The translations under genes and the position numbers were made by a program. 12,789 nt of DNA, from NCBI GenBank assembly GCA_910585255.1, contig CAJUEI010000100.1:1-12789 (forward strand). The letters run 5' to 3'. The notes under the pieces were generated by a model. The model ran no database searches, was not told the origin of the DNA, and saw nothing but the letters and a program-made list of their open reading frames with translations. Shown one piece after another: positions 7,330 to 12,789 of this stretch; position 1 is the first letter of the stretch; each line of letters starts with the position of its first letter. Source of the DNA: an uncultured Lachnospiraceae bacterium (lineage in GTDB: Bacteria > Bacillota > Clostridia > Lachnospirales > Lachnospiraceae).

Positions 7330-9714
7330 TCACTGTTTTTCCTGCATTTTACTTTGAATCCACTGATCGATTTCCTTTCCATAGGTATACCACTCTGGAA
7401 GTACCTCTGCCATCTCTAACATTTCTTCTTTTTTCTTTCCATGCAGTCCGGCTGCCATCTCGGCAATCCGATCCGTCTCCCTAGGAGTAAAATAGGCAAA
7501 TGCCATTCTAAGTTCCGGCAAAAGTTCCATAAACTCTTCCTCTCCAATCTTTCCGAAAAAATCATCCAGCCGATCTAAGAACTGCCCTCCTATAAAAATC
7601 AAATCCCTTGCCGTATAAAATAATCCTCGGAAAAATAAAGCCGTTTTTTTCCTCTGTTCTGCCGTTCCGGTCAGATATCCCTGACAGACCTGCTCTACCT
7701 GATCGAGTCCTTCCCGACCGCCGCCATATAAAATTCCATGGATACATCCATTTAGCCCAGCCTGAATCTGTGTATCCAAAATCATCTGCTCCAACGCTTC
7801 AAAATAACTCTCTTTCTCCGTTAAAAACTCCCCTTCTTTTGCCCTTTTATGCCCTGTAATCTGATAAAGCAATTTTAAAGCCTCCATACAAGGCACCAGA
7901 TCTTCCTCTTTTATCTGTGTCATAGAAGGCAGCAGCTGAATTAATTTTTGTACACTGACAGAAAGCAGCAGCCCAAATTTTAGCTCCGTTTCATAGAGAC
8001 TTCCCAGTTCTTCCATCATCATAAAAGATTTCAATGCCTCTGCAATAGAATAAAAATCCGTATCCTTTAAAATCCGTTCATAGACCTGATCATAAACCAA
8101 AAAAAGCTGTTCCTTTAATCCCATTTCAAATACTTGCGTCAAAAGTAATGCACTTTTTCCGGCTCCCATCTCTTTCTTTAACTCTTCCTTTACCAGACTG
8201 TTTGCCGCTTCCTCTATAGTAGCTCCCTGCACCGAAACATCAATTAATGCCGCATGTACCTGAACACTCCATTTATAGCTCCAGATCTCCCGCATTAAAT
8301 TCTTATCCCTTTTTAACTGCAGATTCGGTCCTTTTACTTTCTTGGCAAATGCCGTCCCTAAAAATACCATTCGATAAAAAAACATACTGATCTGCCGATG
8401 CCGGCTGTTAGAAAAAATCGAAAGTGTGGTTTCTGTCTCCAAAGTCGAACGTGTTTTTAAACCGAACTTTTTACACCAGGATTCAAAATCATGGATAATC
8501 GGCGGCACATTGGCATCCTCGCACAGCTTTCCCATCCGTTTTCCCTGCATCTGCTTTTTTAAAATCCGTATCGGCAGATCCGTAGCTAAATTATATTCGC
8601 CTTTTACATAAGAAGACAGCACCGCATCCAAAAGCTCATAGGCACCCGGTTCCTGTTTTCCTCTTAATAAAGCAAGTCCCTCTGCCATCTGACAGGCACA
8701 GATCTCATCATAAGTCGACAGAAATCCTTCCTTTTTTCTGGTTTCCTTTCCAGAAGAAACAATCAGATCCAAAACCGCCCGATGGTAAGGAGTCCCTTCA
8801 GCAATTCCCTCCCAGATCCGCTGATAAAACTCGGGAAACGGCATCCCACTGGCATATCCGTTTAAAGCATCTGTTGCCTGCATCGAATAGGGCATCAGAT
8901 AGACACCCTGATCACCTGATGAAACCTTTTTCCTATGCTCTTTTTTCGACCCCTCTTCTAGAAGTTTCTGTAGAGCAGGTGTATGGAATCCTCCTGTTAC
9001 CACTAATACTCGATATACTTCCCCCGTCTGTTCTCTCTTCTCTATCCGCTCCAAAATCGAAGCTGCCATATAGGATTCTCTCGCCAAGCAGCCCTCCTCT
9101 TTTAACTCTTCCTCAGAAGTATTCTCTCGTGCAAGCCGGCAGTAAATAAGCAGATTCGAAAACCATCTGTCACTCTCCTGATTCAAACCATTCAGTTCAA
9201 AATATTTTTCCCAAAATTCATCAAAATTGCGAAGCCCGGTTTTTTCGCAAAGCTGCCGAATATAGTCATTTCTTGAAAGCAGATAGTCATCATTATAATT
9301 ATTCTTTTCCTCTTCCTTTAAAAGCCCTTTTCCTTCTTTTGAAGCCGCCAAAATATCCCCATACGGCAGATCAATAAAAGCCGTTGGAATCTCCTGTCTG
9401 TTTCCCTCTTTCAATGCCGCCAGTTCCGGTGAATAATCCAAAAACGGATAATAACATTTATAATATCCCTTTTCTTCTGAAATCTGTCCTGTGGTATCAT
9501 GATAAGAATAATAAATGGCAAAAGGGGCTTTGGTTTCGCTATGTACCATAATCGGAATTAAAGAATTCGCATTATCTGGACCTTCAATTAAAATAATCGA
9601 AGGCTTCCAGCTTTGAATAACCTGCTCCACATGAAACGCACATGCCGGACTGTGATGTCGAATCGGAAGCAGTCTTATTTCAGCCATTTCCTTGCTTCGT
9701 AATATTCTTTCCAT
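7330..9714 (-). CDS. DUF5682 family protein (YehM-like), possible TIKI/TraB/EreA-type hydrolase, 794 aa
   Basis: A large cytoplasmic protein encoded between the MoxR ATPase and its VWA partner, as in the yehL-yehM-yehP cluster. The N-terminal 290 residues hold conserved-looking polar motifs: R19-H20-H21-S22-P23, E44-G-P in a LIEGP strand, YSYH (H72), FIDLP (D115), ARESYMA (R212, E213, M216) and VVTGGFH (H244). Paired Gly/His motifs at either end, an early Glu-Gly and a central R-E/D-x-x-M resemble the TIKI/TraB/EreA/ChaN superfamily, some of whose members are metal-dependent proteases or esterases. Catalytic function is inferred from this pattern only. Residues about 300-794 are helical and unassigned. 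Start 9714 is supported by GAGGGTGG (9718-9725); it overlaps the ATPase gene by 40 nt. An ATG at 9687 (MAEIRLLP) is a plausible alternative. Confidence 0.9.
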   Translation of the reverse strand: MERILRSKEMAEIRLLPIRHHSPACAFHVEQVIQSWKPSIILIEGPDNANSLIPIMVHSETKAPFAIYYSYHDTTGQISEEKGYYKCYYPFLDYSPELAALKEGNRQEIPTAFIDLPYGDILAASKEGKGLLKEEEKNNYNDDYLLSRNDYIRQLCEKTGLRNFDEFWEKYFELNGLNQESDRWFSNLLIYCRLARENTSEEELKEEGCLARESYMAASILERIEKREQTGEVYRVLVVTGGFHTPALQKLLEEGSKKEHRKKVSSGDQGVYLMPYSMQATDALNGYASGMPFPEFYQRIWEGIAEGTPYHRAVLDLIVSSGKETRKKEGFLSTYDEICACQMAEGLALLRGKQEPGAYELLDAVLSSYVKGEYNLATDLPIRILKKQMQGKRMGKLCEDANVPPIIHDFESWCKKFGLKTRSTLETETTLSIFSNSRHRQISMFFYRMVFLGTAFAKKVKGPNLQLKRDKNLMREIWSYKWSVQVHAALIDVSVQGATIEEAANSLVKEELKKEMGAGKSALLLTQVFEMGLKEQLFLVYDQVYERILKDTDFYSIAEALKSFMMMEELGSLYETELKFGLLLSVSVQKLIQLLPSMTQIKEEDLVPCMEALKLLYQITGHKRAKEGEFLTEKESYFEALEQMILDTQIQAGLNGCIHGILYGGGREGLDQVEQVCQGYLTGTAEQRKKTALFFRGLFYTARDLIFIGGQFLDRLDDFFGKIGEEEFMELLPELRMAFAYFTPRETDRIAEMAAGLHGKKKEEMLEMAEVLPEWYTYGKEIDQWIQSKMQEKQ

Positions 9715-10790
9715 AATCCACCCTCTTTATTACTTTTATCTCGAATTACAGTATTAAAATACCCCTTTACCTTCTCTAGATCATCTCGATTCTCTTTTGC
9801 CACCGCTCCAAGCAGACTCTGCACCAGACAATCCACACTCATCCGCTCCTCTCCATAATAATATCCAGTAATCATCGTCTGATAATAGACCGAAACTGCC
9901 TCTGCTGTGCTCATAACCGCCGCAGGTTTATCAATCCGATGCCCATAGGAAGAAATTCCTTCCCGAAGTTCATGATAAGTAGAAGCCAAAAGTTCGGCTA
10001 CATCCTCATCCGCACTCATCTCAATATGACTTTCCTGTGCCAACTTCGTTACTTCATTTAATATAATCTGCTTCTCCATAGAGACTTCCCGAACCGGCAT
10101 TACCGTTTCAAAATTAAAACGCCGCTTTAGTGCACTGCTCATTTCATTAACACCCTTGTCTCTGGTATTTGCCGTTCCAATTACATTAAACCCAGGCTTT
10201 GCAAATAAAAATCCTTCGTCCCCTAGTTCTGGTACATTCAGCACTTTATCACTTAATACACTGATCAAACTATCCTGTATCTCGACAGGTGTTCTGGTAA
10301 TCTCTTCAAATCGAGTTAGAATCCCCTTCTCCATTCCCACATACAAAGGTGCCGGCACTAAAGCCTCCCGGCTCGGTCCATTTGCCAATAAAAGGGCATA
10401 ATTCCAGGAATATTTTATCATATCCTCTGTCGTTCCTGCTGTTCCCTGAATAGTATTCGTACTGACTCCACTAATAGCCGCAGAAAGCAGCTCCGAAAGC
10501 ATGGTCTTTGCTGTCCCTGGCTCACCCACCAGCATAAGCCCCCGATTCCCGGCTAACGTTACAATACACCGCTCAATTAATGCATCATTTCCAAAATATT
10601 TTTTCTCAATTTTATATTCCTTATCTTGATAAACAACCGGCTTTGAACTGCCTAAAATAAAGGTGCGAACCGCTTTAGGAGACATCTTCCAATTCTCCGG
10701 TACTCGTCCGGTATCTGCAGCCTTTAATGCTTCTAATTCCTCCCTATAGCGAATCTCTACAGGCGGTTTGATTAATTTTTTTTGTTCCAT
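9675..10790 (-). CDS. MoxR-family AAA+ ATPase (YehL subfamily), 371 aa
   Basis: A ring-forming AAA+ ATPase of the MoxR family; the operon context and length match the YehL subfamily. Visible motifs are Walker A GEPGTAKT (89-96, K95), a Walker B strand ending F161-E162-E163, sensor 1 N208 in GTANTRD, and an arginine-finger candidate R223/R224 in ALKRRF. A helical lid follows, with HRIDKP near 290 as probable sensor 2 region. The first 60 residues are a charged extension before the AAA+ core. MoxR ATPases act as chaperone-like remodelers together with VWA proteins, and the VWA gene is two genes downstream. GGAGG (10796-10800) five nt before ATG fixes the start. It is the first gene of the operon and lies about 100 nt behind a good promoter. 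All catalytic residues are present, so it should be an active ATPase. Confidence 0.96.
   Translation of the reverse strand: MEQKKLIKPPVEIRYREELEALKAADTGRVPENWKMSPKAVRTFILGSSKPVVYQDKEYKIEKKYFGNDALIERCIVTLAGNRGLMLVGEPGTAKTMLSELLSAAISGVSTNTIQGTAGTTEDMIKYSWNYALLLANGPSREALVPAPLYVGMEKGILTRFEEITRTPVEIQDSLISVLSDKVLNVPELGDEGFLFAKPGFNVIGTANTRDKGVNEMSSALKRRFNFETVMPVREVSMEKQIILNEVTKLAQESHIEMSADEDVAELLASTYHELREGISSYGHRIDKPAAVMSTAEAVSVYYQTMITGYYYGEERMSVDCLVQSLLGAVAKENRDDLEKVKGYFNTVIRDKSNKEGGLWKEYYEARKWLK
9718..9725 (-). promoter_or_regulatory. Ribosome binding site deciding the DUF5682 start
   Basis: GAGGGTGG on the minus strand lies three nt before ATG 9714, with its GAGG part seven nt away. It lies inside the end of the ATPase gene, so DUF5682 would be translated from within its neighbour. 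The alternative ATG 9687 has only AAGGA almost touching it. Confidence 0.55.
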
Positions 10791-10795
10791 ATAAA

Positions 10796-10800
10796 CCTCC
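10796..10800 (-). promoter_or_regulatory. Ribosome binding site of the MoxR ATPase gene
   Basis: GGAGG on the minus strand, five nt before ATG 10790, preceded by an A-rich leader. This is a near-ideal Gram-positive site and supports the chosen start of the first operon gene. Confidence 0.75.
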
Positions 10801-10894
10801 GTTTTTTTCTATAATTCATAACCAAAAAAGTGATTTTCTTTTCTCTATACAGTACAGAATTTATGATTCAAATTTTTACACTATTATAATGATA

Positions 10895-10923
10895 ATTATA
10901 CTTTCTTACATCAAATTTGTAAA
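10895..10923 (-). promoter_or_regulatory. Sigma-A-type promoter of the MoxR/DUF5682/VWA/SWIM operon
   Basis: On the minus strand, TTTACA (10918-10923) and TATAAT (10895-10900) are separated by exactly 17 nt. A second TATAAT follows at 10883-10888 but lacks a good -35. Transcription would start near 10888 and give a leader of about 98 nt before the ATPase start. The leader is AT-rich. It holds only a weak dyad (ATAATTC near 10851-10857 and GAATTAT near 10811-10817), and I could not identify a riboswitch in it. Confidence 0.65.
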
Positions 10924-10982
10924 TAAAATTATATAAAAAAAGAGAACATCTCTACCTGATTTCTGTTTCCAATATCAAAATT

Positions 10983-11012
10983 AAGAAAGCAGCCATTTTA
11001 TACTGCTTCCTT
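10983..11012 (-). terminator. Second of two tandem hairpin terminators after the GNAT gene
   Basis: On the minus strand, AAGGAAGCAG (11003-11012) pairs with CTGCTTTCTT (10983-10992) through one G-U pair and a 10-nt loop, then AATTTTG follows. The U tract is modest. It lies upstream of the MoxR operon promoter and would insulate that operon from the GNAT transcript. Confidence 0.6.
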
Positions 11013-11033
11013 GATGAGGTTAAAATTTTACAT

Positions 11034-11075
11034 AAAAATAGCCAGATTTAGAACCTATACCTCTTAAATCCAGCT
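11034..11075 (-). terminator. Intrinsic terminator of the NYN-GNAT unit
   Basis: On the minus strand, AGCTGGATTTA (11065-11075) pairs with TAAATCTGGCT (11040-11050) over 11 bp including two G-U wobbles. A run of five U (11034-11038) follows after A. It starts 14 nt after the GNAT stop codon. Stem plus U-run is the standard form of a Rho-independent terminator. Confidence 0.75.
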
Positions 11076-11088
11076 ATTATACTTTTTA

Positions 11089-11661
11089 TTAACTTTCGCC
11101 CTTTTTATCCCATTTTATCTTTTCTGCTACTTTCTCTCCAAAAGTATCCACATATAAAGAAAGATATTCTTTAAAATCAATCTCTCCTCCAGCAGAAAGC
11201 ACTTCCATCGAAACTCCATATAATACCACTTCTAATCCTGTCTCTTTCATACCGTTCCGACTATAAAACCCCTTTCGTCTCTCCCGTATCGTTCGTTCCT
11301 CCTTTGACAGCCCCTCCAATCTTTCACTAACCGATTCAATCTCTAAAAATAACCGTTTCCCAGCATACTTTTCCTTTATCTTTGCCAATATCTTTGATCC
11401 AATCCCTTTTCCCCGCTTATCCTGACATATTGCAAAATAATCTAAAAGCACAATATCTCTATATAAAATGGTAATGGCAAGCCCACAGAAATCCAACTTA
11501 TCCTCCTGCACAACTGCCCAAATCTGCATCTTTCCCTCTCGCTGCTTTTGTTTCATCAGTTCATATGGCTTTCGCTCCTCCTTTGGAAATGCTTCCAAAT
11601 AAAGCTCTTTTACCTGCTGCTCTAATTCTTTCTTTGTATCCTCTATTTGTATTAATCTCAT
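11089..11661 (-). CDS. GNAT family N-acetyltransferase, 190 aa
   Basis: A cytoplasmic acetyl-CoA-dependent acetyltransferase of the GNAT fold. The acetyl-CoA pyrophosphate loop is clear as R83-x2-G86-x-G88 in QDKRGKGIGS, preceded by the beta strand VLLDYFAI. The later RRKGFYSRNGMKETG is the usual C-terminal motif B region. The acceptor substrate cannot be read from the sequence. The last 40 residues extend beyond a minimal GNAT domain and are charged. The ATG has only a weak ribosome binding site. The gene starts 78 nt after the nuclease gene, and I see no clear promoter or terminator in between, so the two are probably co-transcribed. Two terminators follow the stop. Confidence 0.9.
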   Translation of the reverse strand: MRLIQIEDTKKELEQQVKELYLEAFPKEERKPYELMKQKQREGKMQIWAVVQEDKLDFCGLAITILYRDIVLLDYFAICQDKRGKGIGSKILAKIKEKYAGKRLFLEIESVSERLEGLSKEERTIRERRKGFYSRNGMKETGLEVVLYGVSMEVLSAGGEIDFKEYLSLYVDTFGEKVAEKIKWDKKGES

Positions 11662-11739
11662 ATCCGCTTCTCTTTTCCAATCTTTTTTTATTCCCTAATC
11701 CGCTGCCAGCTGACCGCTTTTGCTTTTAGAAAGCTGCTA

Positions 11740-12603
11740 TTACGTAATTACCTCGATTACCGAATTTTGACTGTTATCCTCTTTTTCTGCAGTTGTCTGC
11801 TGCATATGATAAAACTGTTTCAAAATCGGTTTAATCAATTTATACATCTGCCCGCCATCTTTCTGCCCATATTTTTTTATCATTTCATGGTGTATCTGCT
11901 GAAGCTGCTTTGCACTATATTGATGAAGCATCTTTACAATCCAGCCAATCACTTCCCTGCTTTTTTCATCCGAAAGAACCCCCTGAATTAATATTTCCTC
12001 ATCGGAATATTCGAACCCAACAGATTCCGGTTTTGTATTCTCCAAAGTAAGAATCTGTATTTTTACCGCTTCTGACTCAGTATCCGCTACACTTTCTCTT
12101 TGATTTCCTTCCTCTATCTGTTCTCCCTGCTTTTCTGTGCTTCCCTGATCTTCTTTTTGCCCTGTCAAATTTCCCCCAGCGGCACCTTTTTCTGTTAAAG
12201 CCTTTTCTGCTAAAATTTTCTCTTCTTTTTGTTTCACTTTGCGAACTAATTCTGCCTGGGACAGACGTGATACATTCCTCTCTCTATCGCTCCAAAACCG
12301 AATCATTGCATCATATCCGGTATCATTTGATACAATAATATACTGTGTTTTTGCCCCTGTTTTCATTAAAAATCCCAGATAAGATACTAATTGAAAATCA
12401 AGTGCATTATTCCCAGTATAACATTTTATCATAGTAAAACGCTCTTTATAAGATAAGATAAACTCCAAATCATTATAAGAAAGGAACGGTGTATTTTCTG
12501 TATAAAACAGTAAAATATCATCTGTATTTGCTGCAAACTGAAACAGGTGTTTCCAGACTGCTCCAACATTTTCGGTATCCACCAGATAAACTTTCTTTGC
12601 CAT
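11740..12603 (-). CDS. NYN/PIN-like domain protein (predicted ribonuclease) with C-terminal helical domain, 287 aa
   Basis: The first 120 residues fit a NYN (PIN-like) nuclease domain, with D9-T-E-N12 at the end of the first strand (VYLVDTENVG), D69 in NALDFQL, and D94 and D98 in VSNDTGYD. These acidic residues form the metal site in PIN-like ribonucleases. Residues about 125-190 are a Glu/Gln/Lys-rich, probably disordered linker. Residues about 200-267 are a helical C-terminal domain with QMYKLIKPILKQFY, likely for RNA or protein binding. Activity on RNA is family knowledge, not shown here. I start at ATG 12603, which has GGAGGG four nt or so upstream and lies just after a strong promoter. 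The reading frame extends to an ATG at 12693, but that start lies upstream of the promoter and is rejected. Confidence 0.87.
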   Translation of the reverse strand: MAKKVYLVDTENVGAVWKHLFQFAANTDDILLFYTENTPFLSYNDLEFILSYKERFTMIKCYTGNNALDFQLVSYLGFLMKTGAKTQYIIVSNDTGYDAMIRFWSDRERNVSRLSQAELVRKVKQKEEKILAEKALTEKGAAGGNLTGQKEDQGSTEKQGEQIEEGNQRESVADTESEAVKIQILTLENTKPESVGFEYSDEEILIQGVLSDEKSREVIGWIVKMLHQYSAKQLQQIHHEMIKKYGQKDGGQMYKLIKPILKQFYHMQQTTAEKEDNSQNSVIEVIT

Positions 12604-12637
12604 GTGCCCTCCATTTCTTTCTGGCAGCGTTATCTTT

Positions 12638-12666
12638 ATTATAACGAAAAGCATCCTCTTTCGCAA
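12638..12666 (-). promoter_or_regulatory. Sigma-A-type promoter of the NYN-GNAT unit
   Basis: On the minus strand, TTGCGA (12661-12666) and TATAAT (12638-12643) are 17 nt apart. The expected start near 12631 gives a short leader of about 28 nt before ATG 12603, with GGAGGG in it. Confidence 0.7.
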
Positions 12667-12696
12667 GATTTTCAAAAGATTTTTCTCATACAATCA

Positions 12697-12789
12697 GGAC
12701 GCCAGAGTACATTAGAAGCACGCTGTTCCGCTCTCTGGAAAGCAGAAGCTCTAAGACTTCTGAATTTACGTGTATCCAGCCGGACGGAA
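12697..12789 (-). repeat. Right-edge copy of the structured dispersed repeat, inverted relative to the left copy
   Basis: Read on the minus strand, it begins at the window edge with TTCCGTCCGG and continues with GATACAC-N-TAAA-N-TCAGA, TTAGA, CTTTCC and AGAGCGGAAC, matching 44-109 closely, and ends with CTCTGGCGTCC, matching 133-143. It contains two hairpins: CAGAAG-N8-CTTCTG near 12744-12763, and GCTTTCC/GGAACAGC around 12723-12745. The palindromic part seen in the other two copies would lie beyond the edge. No gene is visible here. Confidence 0.7.

Noticed and set aside
11662..11739. Terminator or separate promoter between the NYN and GNAT genes
   Set aside because: Only a 5-bp stem (GCTTT/AAAGC) without a U-run and no paired -35/-10 boxes are present; co-transcription is simpler.
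12604..12693. N-terminal 30-residue extension of the NYN protein from ATG 12693
   Set aside because: It would start upstream of the -35 box at 12661-12666 and lacks a ribosome binding site; the domain and GGAGGG both point to ATG 12603.

Overview
The window looks like a chromosomal segment of a low-GC Gram-positive gut-type anaerobe, most likely a Lachnospiraceae/Clostridia genome. This rests on the moderate-to-low GC, purine-rich coding strands, strong GGAGG-type ribosome binding sites, TTTACA/TATAAT-type promoters and protein families common in that group. The family assignment is an inference. Every convincing gene lies on the minus strand, so transcription runs from high to low coordinates.

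Right part (about 12.8 to 11.0 kb). A repeat fragment sits at the window edge. It is followed by a promoter, a NYN/PIN-like nuclease-domain protein with an acidic linker and a helical C-terminal domain, and a GNAT N-acetyltransferase. Two hairpin terminators in tandem close this unit.

Centre and left (10.92 kb to 183). A sigma-A-like promoter with a leader of about 100 nt drives a tightly packed operon. The order is a MoxR-family AAA+ ATPase (YehL type), a DUF5682 protein (YehM type), a VWA/MIDAS protein (YehP type), a protein with two SWIM zinc fingers (YehQ type), a small unrecognised helical protein and, after a 300-nt gap, a 1198-aa DUF4132 protein (YehI/'MolR' type). Overlaps of 40, 4 and 14 nt and gaps of 30 nt or less join the first five genes, which points to coupled synthesis of a multiprotein complex. 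The set matches the conserved but functionally obscure yehI-yehL-yehM-yehP-yehQ cluster of enterobacteria, with DUF4132 moved from the front to the tail.

How the parts may work together (inference): the MoxR ring would remodel a target delivered by the VWA protein. SWIM fingers and DUF4132 would act as recognition or scaffold modules. DUF5682 carries motifs resembling the TIKI/TraB/EreA hydrolase superfamily and may be the catalytic effector.

Three copies or fragments of one structured repeat family occur: at the left edge, in the small-gene/DUF4132 gap, and inverted at the right edge. They share CCGTCCGG and other blocks, and the outer two bracket the whole gene set. The gap copy forms a nested cruciform of about 140 bp.
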